Below, piece after piece: positions 23,638 through 32,425 of a DNA stretch of 64,000 nt (positions are counted from its first letter, which is position 1; each line of letters opens with the position of its first letter). A program made the translations under genes and the position numbers. Source of the DNA: UBA4802 sp964509195. Lineage in GTDB: Bacteria > Spirochaetota > UBA4802 > UB4802. The stretch covers positions 1 through 64,000 of the forward strand of contig CAZDWJ010000012.1 of assembly GCA_964509195.1 (NCBI GenBank), given 5' to 3'. The notes beneath the pieces were generated by a model that saw only the letters and a list, made by a program, of their open reading frames with translations, was not told where the DNA came from and ran no database searches.

Positions 23638-23730
23638 ACATTTGAATATTGGCTTACCAGAAATATAAAATCGTCAATTTAATATACAAAAATAGTACAA
23701 ATCGTTATATGTCAAATAAAAAAAGTATAA

Positions 23731-26112
23731 CTACTGCTTCTTCAACATATTTATAATATCCCGTATCTGGTCGGCTTTAGGGTGATTTGGCTTTATTGAT
23801 AAAAGTTTTTCAAAATGATAGATGGCCTTTTGATTATCTTTTAGCTTACGGTAATATATCATTCCCAGTTCTTCATGAGCATCAGCTAGTGAACTATTTA
23901 TCTGCAGTGAGCGTTCAAATCCTTTCACAGCCTGGTCAAATACCCCTTTTTCCTTATATGCTACACCTAAAAAGAAATGTGCCTGGTCATTCATTGGCGA
24001 TAGGTCAATTGCAGTTTTGTATTCTTCAATGGCTTCATCGTTCATGTTGGCAGCAAGATACGCATTGGCCAGATTGTAATGTGCTTCAAAGGATTTTGGT
24101 TCATTTATTGTGGCCTGCTTAAATTGTTCTATAGCCTTGTCATGGAGCTTGTTTTTTCTGTACAGGTTACCAAGGTTAATATATGCCTTTGTGTAGTTGG
24201 GGTTTTTGGTGATAGCAAGTGAGTAGTACTCTATTGCCTTGTTGTCATCGCCTAAACCTTCATATGCCTTACCCAGTTCATACAGTATTGGGGGGTCATC
24301 ATTTTTTATTGATAATGCTTTTGTATAAAGTGAGATAGCCTGTGGGTAATTTTGCTTTGTAGCTGCAATAAGCCCTAGGTTAAACAAAGCCTGGAAGTAT
24401 TCAGGATCCGCTTCTAGTGTTTTATTGTAAAAGGTTTCTGCGTTTGAATACGATTTCATCTCATGATAGGTCTCAGCTATTTTAAACAGTGTATCTGGAT
24501 TGTTTGGCCTCAGTTCCCTGTCTTTGGTAAAATAATCAAGTGCTACTTTATAATTTTTCTGTTTAAGATAGATATCACCTAAATTAAAATACGCCCTCTC
24601 CAAATTGGGATCCTGTTCAATAGATTGTTTTAAATCTTTAATGGCTGATTGCAGGTTATTCATTTTATACTGTGCAAGGCCTCGTGCATAGTATGCTTTT
24701 GCAAAAACAGGCTTCTCCTCTATGGCTTTTGTAAACTCATTAACCGCAGGGTTGTACTTACCTTCAGAATAATAGATGAGACCCAGGTGATAGTGTGAAT
24801 CAGCATTCTTTGGATTAGCTATGATGGCATTCTGGAATGACTTTTTGGCCTCATCATCCATCTGGTTGTGGTAATAGATGCGTCCCATCCAGTAATGCGA
24901 ATGGTCATCGGTTTTGTCAAGCTGTGTTGCTTTGGCATATGCTTTCAGTGCCTCATCGTATTTTTTTTCTGCACGGTATTTATCGCCTAGCTCACGCCAT
25001 TTAAGTGCAGATTCGTTCACAGGATTTGCAGGCGTTGTTTGTGGAGTGGTTTGGGATAAATCTTTTGACTCCTTATCCCTGCTGATGGCTTGCTGTGAAG
25101 AGGTTTCAATTTTTTCTTTTGTTGCCATCGCAACTTGTGTTTCAGGCTGGCTCATAACAGAAGGTTTCTGTACTTTTGAGAGCGCATTGGTGTATTTGTT
25201 TTTTAGATCCTCATCATTGCTGTTGTAACTTAATGCCTGCTTGTAGTAATCGGCTGCTTTACCCCAGTTACCCTGTGAAGCATAGATATCACCCAGACGC
25301 TCTGCCGAAAGTGCATCACCAGGATCTTTTGACAGCGCAGTAGAATACGCACCAACGGCTTCAGGTATTTTATTCTGCGCCAGGTATGAATCACCTAAGG
25401 CACGGTAATATTTTCCTGTACCAGGTGATAGTGTTATGGCCTTCATGTATTGCGGTATTGCTTTTGCATACTGCTTTTTATGCATGTAAAGATTTCCTAA
25501 ATTGTAGTAGCCTTCAGGATCGCTAGGATTGGCTTTAATGCCTTTCTTTAGAATGTCTTCAGCACCCTTGTGGTCGCCTTTTTTTATGCGCTGTTTGGCA
25601 ATATTCCAGTAGCTTTCCTGATATTGAGGCGCAACGGCAATAGCGCTCTTGTATTCTTTCAGGGCTTTATCTAATTTTTCCTGTGTATCATACACATTGC
25701 CAAGTTTATTATACGCCTGTGGGTATTTTGGGAAATATTTTTTTGCAAGCTCTAATGTTTTAATTGCATTTTCATAGTCGCCTTTGAGAGCGTATGCGTG
25801 GCCCAATTCATTCAATGCGTTATAATTATCAGGCTGCAGAGATAGCGCTTTTTTATAATAGTCTATTGCCCTGTCTATGTTTCCTGTTTCTTTATAGAGA
25901 TTTCCTAATTTTATAAGTGTATCCACATCATTGGGGTTAGTTTCTAAAATCTTTTCGTACAGTTCAATCTGTTTTAGGCGAATATCAACGATATCTTTGA
26001 GTGCATCACGCGAACGTGAAAGAAAATGATAGCCGCCAAGAAGCAGCAAAAGTACCAGCGCAACAACCCCGGCAATTTTAAGGTTGCGGTAACGGTCATA
26101 ATAGTATGCCAT
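23731..26112 (-). CDS. Membrane-anchored TPR-repeat protein
   Basis: 793 residues. After a short basic start there is one membrane helix (LKIAGVVALVLLLLLGGYHF), then two blocks of tetratricopeptide repeats (about residues 48-310 and 368-793), separated by a Ser/Thr/Gln-rich linker (about 315-366). Repeats of the type AIDYYKKALSLQPDNYNALN are obvious. It is likely a periplasmic or cytoplasmic scaffold for protein complexes. It follows the smaller TPR gene by 27 bases and the two surely form one operon. No enzymatic domain is present. Confidence 0.85.
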   Translation of the reverse strand: MAYYYDRYRNLKIAGVVALVLLLLLGGYHFLSRSRDALKDIVDIRLKQIELYEKILETNPNDVDTLIKLGNLYKETGNIDRAIDYYKKALSLQPDNYNALNELGHAYALKGDYENAIKTLELAKKYFPKYPQAYNKLGNVYDTQEKLDKALKEYKSAIAVAPQYQESYWNIAKQRIKKGDHKGAEDILKKGIKANPSDPEGYYNLGNLYMHKKQYAKAIPQYMKAITLSPGTGKYYRALGDSYLAQNKIPEAVGAYSTALSKDPGDALSAERLGDIYASQGNWGKAADYYKQALSYNSNDEDLKNKYTNALSKVQKPSVMSQPETQVAMATKEKIETSSQQAISRDKESKDLSQTTPQTTPANPVNESALKWRELGDKYRAEKKYDEALKAYAKATQLDKTDDHSHYWMGRIYYHNQMDDEAKKSFQNAIIANPKNADSHYHLGLIYYSEGKYNPAVNEFTKAIEEKPVFAKAYYARGLAQYKMNNLQSAIKDLKQSIEQDPNLERAYFNLGDIYLKQKNYKVALDYFTKDRELRPNNPDTLFKIAETYHEMKSYSNAETFYNKTLEADPEYFQALFNLGLIAATKQNYPQAISLYTKALSIKNDDPPILYELGKAYEGLGDDNKAIEYYSLAITKNPNYTKAYINLGNLYRKNKLHDKAIEQFKQATINEPKSFEAHYNLANAYLAANMNDEAIEEYKTAIDLSPMNDQAHFFLGVAYKEKGVFDQAVKGFERSLQINSSLADAHEELGMIYYRKLKDNQKAIYHFEKLLSIKPNHPKADQIRDIINMLKKQ

Positions 26113-26139
26113 ACGTACCCTCTTGTATTTTATAGTGTG

Positions 26140-26853
26140 TTATAGTTCGTCGTCACGGTAAATTTCTTCAAGCTTGTTCTTTGTCTTTTTTGTTTCGTGA
26201 CCGGCCTTTTTATCCTGTGCCTCACGCTGCACATCGTCAAGTACTATTCCGCCTAAATGCAGAGCTTCTTCAATTGAAACATCACTTCCCGGTGGTGGTA
26301 ACACAAATTTTGGGTCTTTTAATAATTCAATAACTCTTTTAATCTTTTCGTATTGTGGATCTTCAGGAGCTATCGCTAAAAATTTTTCCCATGACTCTAT
26401 GGTTTTTTCTTTATCCCTGAGCAGCATTAGATATGTAAGGCCAATATGGTAGTACGCAAATTTAAGCTGTGGATTAAGACTGAATGCTTTTTTAAAGTAT
26501 ACCAATGCCTCCTGCGGCTGTTTTTTGTAGTAGTACACCTGCCCAATGCGGAACGCATCCTCGGCGCTCTTTGGATTTAACTCCATTGCTTTGATGTACA
26601 GCTGCAGTGCTCCGTCATATCGCTTCTTGTACAGAAAAATATCACCCAGATATGAATAGGCCAGCGCGTTCTCAGGGTTTGCTTTTAATTCTTCCTGAAA
26701 CAAAAGTTCTGCTATCTCAAATTTCTGCTGATAGAAATATTTAACGCCCTTTTTAAAAGGGGTTTCGTCTTCCTTTTTAGCCCCAAAGGATGTAGTGTGG
26801 GCGATAGTAACTGATAAAAGTGCTATTAGGCAATGTAACAATGCTTTTTTCAT
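26140..26853 (-). CDS. Secreted TPR-repeat protein
   Basis: 237 residues with a signal peptide (LHCLIALLSVTIAHTTSFGA) and about four TPR units (AYSYLGDIFLYKKRYDGALQ, AEDAFRIGQVYYYKKQPQEA and so on), followed by a charged tail. It has no lipobox and is probably periplasmic. It is the first long gene of a TPR operon and is preceded by a 26-codon membrane-peptide gene. Confidence 0.8.
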   Translation of the reverse strand: MKKALLHCLIALLSVTIAHTTSFGAKKEDETPFKKGVKYFYQQKFEIAELLFQEELKANPENALAYSYLGDIFLYKKRYDGALQLYIKAMELNPKSAEDAFRIGQVYYYKKQPQEALVYFKKAFSLNPQLKFAYYHIGLTYLMLLRDKEKTIESWEKFLAIAPEDPQYEKIKRVIELLKDPKFVLPPPGSDVSIEEALHLGGIVLDDVQREAQDKKAGHETKKTKNKLEEIYRDDEL

Positions 26854-26911
26854 AATTTTCCATTATTATCGGCATTATCAGAATCAAAGGCAAATGAAAA
26901 AAGTAGTAGTA

Positions 26912-26992
26912 TCAACAGATAAACACTGTTGTAAAAAAGAACGCCATCATTGCAAGAAATGCAACTACAAAACGTTTCCACTCAAAATTCAT
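26912..26992 (-). CDS. 26-residue membrane peptide with a perfect ribosome-binding site
   Basis: ATG at 26992 is preceded by AAAGGAGGTATCA, a near-ideal ribosome-binding site and spacing. It opens a frame of 26 codons (MNFEWKRFVVAFLAMMAFFF then TTVFIC) ending in TGA. The peptide is a single hydrophobic helix with two positive residues in front. It lies 58 bases before the TPR genes on the same strand, behind a promoter-like sequence, and is probably the first gene of that operon. Confidence 0.65.
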   Translation of the reverse strand: MNFEWKRFVVAFLAMMAFFFTTVFIC

Positions 26993-27052
26993 TGATACCT
27001 CCTTTGCAAACATTCCCACCTGTTTGATATCACAGCTATGCTTAACCATTTA

Positions 27053-27081
27053 AAAATACTCAATAAAATACTGCCAGTCAA
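27053..27081 (-). promoter_or_regulatory. Putative promoter of the TPR operon
   Basis: TTGACT (27076-27081) and TATTTT (27053-27058) on the minus strand are 17 bases apart, placing the start point about 55 bases before the 26-codon gene. Confidence 0.45.
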
Positions 27082-27109
27082 GCATTAGAAAAAATAAAAA
27101 AATATACTG

Positions 27110-27138
27110 TTGACATTTTATTTATTATGTTCTATCAT
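27110..27138 (+). promoter_or_regulatory. Promoter of the DHH phosphoesterase gene
   Basis: A perfect TTGACA (27110-27115), a 17-base spacer and TATCAT (27133-27138), with the gene start 28 bases downstream. It is back to back with the minus-strand TPR operon promoter, their -35 regions about 30 bases apart. Confidence 0.65.
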
Positions 27139-27165
27139 TACTGCCAACAGTAGCTGGAAATACAC

Positions 27166-28320
27166 ATGCCTAAAGAAGGATTTAAGACAGCAAAACAAAA
27201 GAATGACTGTATTGAAGCAATAATTCAGGAATTAGTACAACGCAATGTATTTCTTATTTTAGGTCATACAAATCCTGATGAAGATTGTATTGCTTCCATG
27301 ATCGCTTTTGCCCTGCTTGCAAAAAAATTTGATAAGCAGGTAAAAATATTTACGTCTAAAAAAATACCGGAAAATTTCAAGTACCTTGTTGATATAGCTG
27401 TGTACAACCGCATTGAAGTGCTTACGGCAATACCCCGAACATTTTCTGTTGATACAATTGTTATATGCGATACCGCCAAACCTTCCATGATTGATGCCAA
27501 CAGAATTGTGATGCACATGCTTAAAAACAACGCCATTAGAAAAATAGAAATTGACCATCATATTGGTGCTGATAGTGATTATGCTGGCGATCCTGGATAC
27601 TGCCTTGTGACTGAGGCATCAAGTGCAAGCGAGCTAGTAGGGCAGATAGCGCTTAAACTCAGGGCAAAAAAAGATATCTTAAAAAAATATGTTATTCTGG
27701 ATCCGCTGTCGCGTAATCTGGTGCTTGCAATTTTAACAGGTATCATTGGTGATTCACAAATGGGACGTTACCTTAAGTCGTCAAGAGAAAGAAGGATGTA
27801 CAGGATATTCAGCACACTGTTTAATGATATATTGAGCACATCTACCATTAAAGAAACAAATATTACCAATATGAATCAGATTTTTGAACAGCTGAAACAG
27901 GCATCCGAAAAAGAAAAGCGTTGTTTTCAATATATAAAGAAAAAAAGTAAAGTATATAAATCAGTTGGATATGCAATATTGTCTCAAGATGATATGCGAT
28001 ATCTTTATGAAAATTTTGATGATGATGATATTATTTCAACCACACGGACGCTGGCAGACATGCTGGCTGAGGATTCGGGAAAAGTTGGGCTGGTATCATA
28101 CTATGATATTTCAGAAAAAACTGATCTTATACAATTCAGGATGCGCCGAAGCCAGAATTATAAAAACTATGATTTAAGGGATTTTTTAAAGAAGATGGAT
28201 ATTGAAAACGGTGGAGGCCATGAAGGCGCAATAGGCTTTAGAGTCACCAAAGATGTAATTGATGATTATCAAAAGTATGTACTATCGATAGTTAAAAAAG
28301 TAAATTCACTTTTGCCGTAA
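27166..28320 (+). CDS. DHH/DHHA1-family phosphoesterase (NrnA-like)
   Basis: 384 residues. The DHH motifs are visible in order: GHTNPDEDCIASMIAFALL (motif I), VICDTAKPSM (motif II), EIDHHIGADS (the DHH motif) and a DHHA1 domain ending in NGGGHEGAIGF. Proteins of this type degrade oligoribonucleotides or pAp using manganese. The insert and length are somewhat larger than B. subtilis NrnA (313 residues), so the substrate is uncertain. It is cytoplasmic and transcribed from its own promoter. Confidence 0.8.
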   Translation: MPKEGFKTAKQKNDCIEAIIQELVQRNVFLILGHTNPDEDCIASMIAFALLAKKFDKQVKIFTSKKIPENFKYLVDIAVYNRIEVLTAIPRTFSVDTIVICDTAKPSMIDANRIVMHMLKNNAIRKIEIDHHIGADSDYAGDPGYCLVTEASSASELVGQIALKLRAKKDILKKYVILDPLSRNLVLAILTGIIGDSQMGRYLKSSRERRMYRIFSTLFNDILSTSTIKETNITNMNQIFEQLKQASEKEKRCFQYIKKKSKVYKSVGYAILSQDDMRYLYENFDDDDIISTTRTLADMLAEDSGKVGLVSYYDISEKTDLIQFRMRRSQNYKNYDLRDFLKKMDIENGGGHEGAIGFRVTKDVIDDYQKYVLSIVKKVNSLLP

Positions 28321-28514
28321 AAATCTTTTACAGAGATTACACTTTCTTGTAGTTATCAAAATGTTATTAAAACATGTATGTTGCACGTTATCCTGAACTT
28401 GATTCGGGATATTAATAAAAGGAAAGGCTCATCGTAAATTTTGTAATAATGCTGGGAAGATTTAGTATCAAGCCGGTAATAATTATGTAAAATCCTTTAT
28501 TTGGAGGAAATGCT
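28321..28514. repeat. Intergenic stretch with a TCCTGAACTTGATTCGGGA hairpin
   Basis: 28389-28411 is a nine-pair hairpin (TATCCTGAA / TTCGGGATA). It matches the commonly seen intergenic element with CATCCTGAACTTGTTTCAGGAT, here as a worn copy. The rest shows no gene, only the upstream region of the following gene (GGAGG at 28502-28506 is its ribosome-binding site). Confidence 0.45.
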
Positions 28515-30362
28515 ATGAAAAGAATAATCATGGTATTTTGCTACATATTAATATCAATTACATTAGTTATATCCTTTTTGCAGTGTGCAGGTAAAGCAGT
28601 GAAAGAAGGAAAGCCAGCTGTTGAAGAGGCTGCTAAAGATATGCCATCAAAGGTAGATGAAAGTGAGGCAAAAACCTCAAAGGCGCTTAAATCAGAAATT
28701 ATAAAAGAAGAATCATTTGCAAAGAAAGCGGATCCCAAAACAAAGGGATTGGAAACAAAAAAAATGGAAGGCACAAAGCAGGTTTCTGGGTTGAAAGCGG
28801 GCTTTGCAGATGACAACAAGCAGTTTAATTACTTTGTAAATTTTCTAAAAGAGTACAAAAATAGAGTGCCTCATTACCCAATTCAAATTTACGAGAGGAT
28901 TATTGTATATTGTAAAGATGTATCAGGCAAATCAATACCAAATGCCGTTGTCAAAGTTTACAGTGGCAACAAGCTCCTTGAAACAGGGAAAACCTATGCT
29001 GATGGATCATTTATGTTTTATCCGTCTGAGTATGATGCAAAATATATAAAATATACTCTTTCGTTTGAAGCACTGAATACAAAGGGTGAATTAACTGTGG
29101 ACAGGCAGGGTAAGCGTGAGTATACTGTGACACTGAACACGCAGCGCCCGCAGTTTAAAAATGTGCCGCTTGATATTGTGTTTGTGTTTGATACAACCGG
29201 AAGTATGGGCGAGGAGATTGCCCGTCTTAAAAAAACAATTGAAATTATAAATCTTAACATTGCCTCACTGAGTACAAAACCTGATGTGCGTTTTGGCATG
29301 GTTCTGTACAAGGATAAAGGTGATGAATATGTTACTAAAGTTATTCCGTTAACGGGAGATCTTGAAAAATTTCAGAAAGATCTGGCACTTGTTGCTGCAG
29401 CTGGTGGGGGCGATGGCCCTGAGGATTTGCAGTCAGCTATGGAAGATGCAGTTAAGAAGATAAAATGGAATGCTGATGGCATACGGCTTGCATTTATTAT
29501 CACTGATGCGGAGCCTCATCTTGATTATGGTCAAAAATATACGTATGCCGATGCAGCACGTGATGCAAAACGGTCTGCAATTAAGTTTTTTACAATTGGC
29601 ACCGGTGGGCTTCCGCTTGCTGGTGAGGTTGTACTGCGCCAGATTTCACAGTACACGCAGGGCAGATACATCTTCCTTACCTATGGTGAAACAGGTGAAA
29701 GCGAAGGCGGTAAAGAAGGAAGTGTAAGTCATCATACTGGTGCAAATTTCCAGACTGATAAACTGGAATCAATTATTATACGCTTTGCAAAAGAGGAACT
29801 TGCATATCTCACTGACCAACCGCTGGAAGAAGGCCAAGCGTACTTTGATGCCAAAAAGGTTGAAGATGAAACAAATGAGGAAACACTGCAAAAGCTTTTT
29901 GATATGGCGATAGCTCAATTAATTGACTACTCAGCTATAAATATTCAGAAAGGAGAGCCAACCGCTGTATTGCCTATAAAATCATCTGATGCTGCACTTG
30001 CAACCAATGCTGAATATTTCAGCGAACAGCTGTCGATGGCTCTTGGCAAAAACAAGGTGTTTACTCAGGTTGAGCGCAAAAATATGCAACAGATATTACA
30101 TGAAATAGGCTTGGGTCAGACAGGGATAGTGGATGAAACTTATGCTGCAAAAGCCGGTAAAATGCTTGGAGCAAAGATGCTTATTACTGGCACTATGTAT
30201 GCAAAGAATAATAATTATGAACTGTTCCTGAAATTAATCAGGGTTGAAAGTGCTGAGGTGCTTTCAGCTACAAAGGCGATAGTTGATAAAAATTTAGGTG
30301 TTGCTGAAGGAGTAAAAAAAACACAGCTAAAACAGCCGACTAAGAAGAAACAAACAAAGTAA
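28515..30362 (+). CDS. VWA-domain lipoprotein with FlgO/CsgG-like C-terminus
   Basis: 615 residues. A signal peptide ends in FLQC (possible lipobox, Cys24), followed by a Lys/Glu/Ala-rich linker to about residue 100. A carboxypeptidase-regulatory-like beta domain (SGKSIPNAVVKVYSGNKLLE) comes next, then a von Willebrand A domain (DIVFVFDTTGSMGEEI has the metal-site DxTGS, with ITDAEPH near its end). The C-terminal domain (NAEYFSEQLSMALGKNKVFT, then LGAKMLITGTMY) resembles FlgO/CsgG nucleotide-independent assembly proteins. It is likely an outer-membrane or periplasmic assembly or adhesion factor. The combination of domains is unusual. Confidence 0.75.
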   Translation: MKRIIMVFCYILISITLVISFLQCAGKAVKEGKPAVEEAAKDMPSKVDESEAKTSKALKSEIIKEESFAKKADPKTKGLETKKMEGTKQVSGLKAGFADDNKQFNYFVNFLKEYKNRVPHYPIQIYERIIVYCKDVSGKSIPNAVVKVYSGNKLLETGKTYADGSFMFYPSEYDAKYIKYTLSFEALNTKGELTVDRQGKREYTVTLNTQRPQFKNVPLDIVFVFDTTGSMGEEIARLKKTIEIINLNIASLSTKPDVRFGMVLYKDKGDEYVTKVIPLTGDLEKFQKDLALVAAAGGGDGPEDLQSAMEDAVKKIKWNADGIRLAFIITDAEPHLDYGQKYTYADAARDAKRSAIKFFTIGTGGLPLAGEVVLRQISQYTQGRYIFLTYGETGESEGGKEGSVSHHTGANFQTDKLESIIIRFAKEELAYLTDQPLEEGQAYFDAKKVEDETNEETLQKLFDMAIAQLIDYSAINIQKGEPTAVLPIKSSDAALATNAEYFSEQLSMALGKNKVFTQVERKNMQQILHEIGLGQTGIVDETYAAKAGKMLGAKMLITGTMYAKNNNYELFLKLIRVESAEVLSATKAIVDKNLGVAEGVKKTQLKQPTKKKQTK

Positions 30363-30756
30363 GCGTAAAATGGCTTGAAATAGATGTCATCCAATTGTAT
30401 GTTGCTGTGTAATAGTAAAATGTAAAAATTGTATACAGCTCTGCAACCTCTGGCAGCGGAGTTGTATACACTATTATTCATATGATCATTTTGATACAAA
30501 AGATTGTATGGTATGAAAAGAAATTTATTATTTTAATGAAGAATGGCACATAGTATGCAAATATTCTACTTGAAGGGAATACCCCTTTATACATGGGCAC
30601 TCTTCATAATCTTTTAGTAATCTCTTCTATTTTAAGATATTGGATGTTTTTGGCCTCATCAGCTATTATTTTTGATATCGTAATTATTTCCATACTATTG
30701 GCATCTCTATTATACGTAGGGTAGCTCTTATAACTTAATCACCAAAAAAATTTTCC
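30363..30756. other. Gene-free stretch with a long hairpin
   Basis: 30431-30444 (GTATACAGCTCTGC) pairs with 30456-30469 (GCGGAGTTGTATAC), 14 pairs including two G-U, and could end the upstream transcript although there is no T run. The remaining sequence shows no gene I trust; a 29-codon minus-strand frame (ATG near 30690) is too short to call. Confidence 0.5.
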
Positions 30757-30788
30757 TTGACACATATACTATATAAAAGTATAGTATA
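30757..30788 (+). promoter_or_regulatory. dinB promoter overlapped by a palindromic operator; likely leaderless transcript
   Basis: TTGACA (30757-30762), 17 bases, TATAGT (30780-30785). A nine-base inverted repeat, TATACTATA (30765-30773) and TATAGTATA (30780-30788), covers the spacer and -10. The dinB ATG begins seven bases after the -10, at the expected transcription start, and there is no ribosome-binding site. A repressor such as LexA could bind the palindrome. Confidence 0.65.
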
Positions 30789-30791
30789 CCT

Positions 30792-31976
30792 ATGAGTGAG
30801 CGAATCATCCTTCATGTGGATATGGATGCCTTTTTTACTTCGGTGGAGCAGGTGGATAATCCTTCACTTAAAGGAAAACCCGTTGTGGTTGGAGCCGATC
30901 CCAAAGGGGGTAGGGGCCGCGGTGTGGTTTCAGCTGCAAGCTATGAGGCACGCAAATTTGGCATCCATTCTGCAATGCCCATCTCAAAGGCATATAAACT
31001 TTGCCCAAAAGCCGTCTTTTTGCCCCCACGGTTTGACCGATATGTTGAGTTATCGCACATTATAATGAAACTAATGGAGCACTACTCACCGTGTATTGAA
31101 CAGATAAGCATTGATGAAGCATTTTTAGATTGTAGCGGAACGTTAAAGATTTTCAAAAGCAGGGAGAATATAGCACATTGCATTAAGAAAGAGATTTATG
31201 AAGCTACCGGGCTTACCTGCAGTGTTGGAATTGCGTCAAATAAACTTGTTGCTAAAATTGCATCGGACATGCAAAAGCCAGATGGGCTTACCATATGTCC
31301 TCCGGGTAAAGAAAAAGAATTTTTAGCGCCTTTGCCAATTTCAAAACTATACGGTGTTGGCGCAAAAACACAGAAGTATTTAGAATCATTGGGATTTCAT
31401 ACCATTGGGGATATTCAGCGTACAGATGAAGGCTACTTGCATAACCTGCTTGGCAAATGGGGGAGTGTGCTTTTTCAATTTGCTATGGGTATTGATAACC
31501 GGCCTGTGGAACAGTATGCGCAGGCAAAGTCAGTCAGTGAAGAAACAACGTTTGATGTTGATACTGATGATGAAGGCGTAATTATTGCAACGTTAATAGA
31601 GCTGTGCGACAGAGTTGTAAGAAGAGCAAGGGGTGCCGAGTATTCCTTTAAAACCATTGCGTTAAAAATACGCTTAGAAGGATTTGAAACATATACGCGA
31701 AGCACAACGTTACAGCAGCATGTCCGTGATATGGCCACCTTGCAAAAGGAGATTTTACGCCTGTACATTTCATTTGGGCGGGGTAAAAGGAAAGTGCGCC
31801 TTGTAGGGGTGCGGGTTTCCAATTTAGTGTGCAATGCGGACGTGCAGATGAATCTTTTTGATACACAGCAACAAAAGGTTGAAAAAATTGAGGAGGTTAT
31901 TGATACTATTCATAACAGAGGGTTGAATCTTTTACGTGCTTCAGTGATAAAACCACCAAAGAAATCAAAGGGTTAA
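30792..31976 (+). CDS. dinB: DNA polymerase IV (Y family)
   Basis: Error-prone translesion polymerase. The 394 residues include the palm Asp in LHVDMDAFFTSVEQ, the fingers/steric gate region (VVSAASYEARKFGIHSAMPI), the catalytic SIDEAFLDCSG, and SVGIASNKLVAKIASDMQKP. The thumb helix-hairpin-helix (YGVGAKTQKYLESLGF) and little-finger domain follow. The C-terminus has a beta-clamp-like sequence (VQMNLFD), the QxxLF-type motif. The gene is likely damage-regulated through the palindrome at its promoter. The next gene begins four bases later. Confidence 0.95.
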   Translation: MSERIILHVDMDAFFTSVEQVDNPSLKGKPVVVGADPKGGRGRGVVSAASYEARKFGIHSAMPISKAYKLCPKAVFLPPRFDRYVELSHIIMKLMEHYSPCIEQISIDEAFLDCSGTLKIFKSRENIAHCIKKEIYEATGLTCSVGIASNKLVAKIASDMQKPDGLTICPPGKEKEFLAPLPISKLYGVGAKTQKYLESLGFHTIGDIQRTDEGYLHNLLGKWGSVLFQFAMGIDNRPVEQYAQAKSVSEETTFDVDTDDEGVIIATLIELCDRVVRRARGAEYSFKTIALKIRLEGFETYTRSTTLQQHVRDMATLQKEILRLYISFGRGKRKVRLVGVRVSNLVCNADVQMNLFDTQQQKVEKIEEVIDTIHNRGLNLLRASVIKPPKKSKG

Positions 31977-31979
31977 TAT

Positions 31980-32396
31980 ATGGCAAAGCGTTTACGTGAT
32001 TATGTACAAGAAATGGTTGAGCAATGGGGTGTGGAAAATCCTTTTTTTGGCGATAGCAACCAGGGGCAACTGATTGAACAGTGGACTACAGATTTAGAGG
32101 GGCTGGAAATATTTTTTTCGTATGTACGTAACAGCAGGTGGGTTACAATAACAGTGATGCCAACGCAGACTGGCATTAAGCCTGAAAAGGCAGTATACCG
32201 CTGGAAGGGGTATATTAACGAGCATATTGCTGAAACTGCCGTGTGGTGGGCGTTTGAACTTTTAACTGAAAACGAAGCGCGAAAATTCTTGATACAGAAT
32301 AAGCCGGTGGTGAAGTTTCAATTTATTCGGTTGGGACATCCCTATGAATTGGTGGTAAAATATGATGGGTATTATTGGGTTGTAGAGGAGGATTGA
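31980..32396 (+). CDS. Unknown protein cotranscribed with dinB
   Basis: 138 residues, rich in Trp and Tyr (NSRWVTITVMPTQTG, VWWAFELLTENEAR, YELVVKYDGYYWVVEED), with an alpha/beta pattern and no signal or membrane segment. I do not recognise it. It starts three bases after the dinB stop, so it is part of the dinB transcript and might respond to DNA damage. It ends just before a shared terminator. Confidence 0.6.
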   Translation: MAKRLRDYVQEMVEQWGVENPFFGDSNQGQLIEQWTTDLEGLEIFFSYVRNSRWVTITVMPTQTGIKPEKAVYRWKGYINEHIAETAVWWAFELLTENEARKFLIQNKPVVKFQFIRLGHPYELVVKYDGYYWVVEED

Positions 32397-32397
32397 T

Positions 32398-32416
32398 AGG
32401 GGGCGTATTGCCCCCT
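32398..32416. terminator. Bidirectional terminator hairpin between converging genes
   Basis: AGGGGGC / GCCCCCT with a GTATT loop directly after the plus-strand stop and ten bases before the minus-strand stop. T runs are short on both sides, but the G+C-rich stem is strong. Confidence 0.6.
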
Positions 32417-32425
32417 CTATTTACT

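Noticed and set aside
26870..26914. UGA at the end of the 26-codon membrane peptide as another Sec codon
   Set aside because: The frame continues but with no Cys partner, no hairpin at SECIS distance and a poly-Tyr/Phe product; an ordinary stop is more likely.
30600..30700. 29-codon minus-strand frame in the gap before dinB
   Set aside because: No ribosome-binding site, no conservation evidence, and length within chance.
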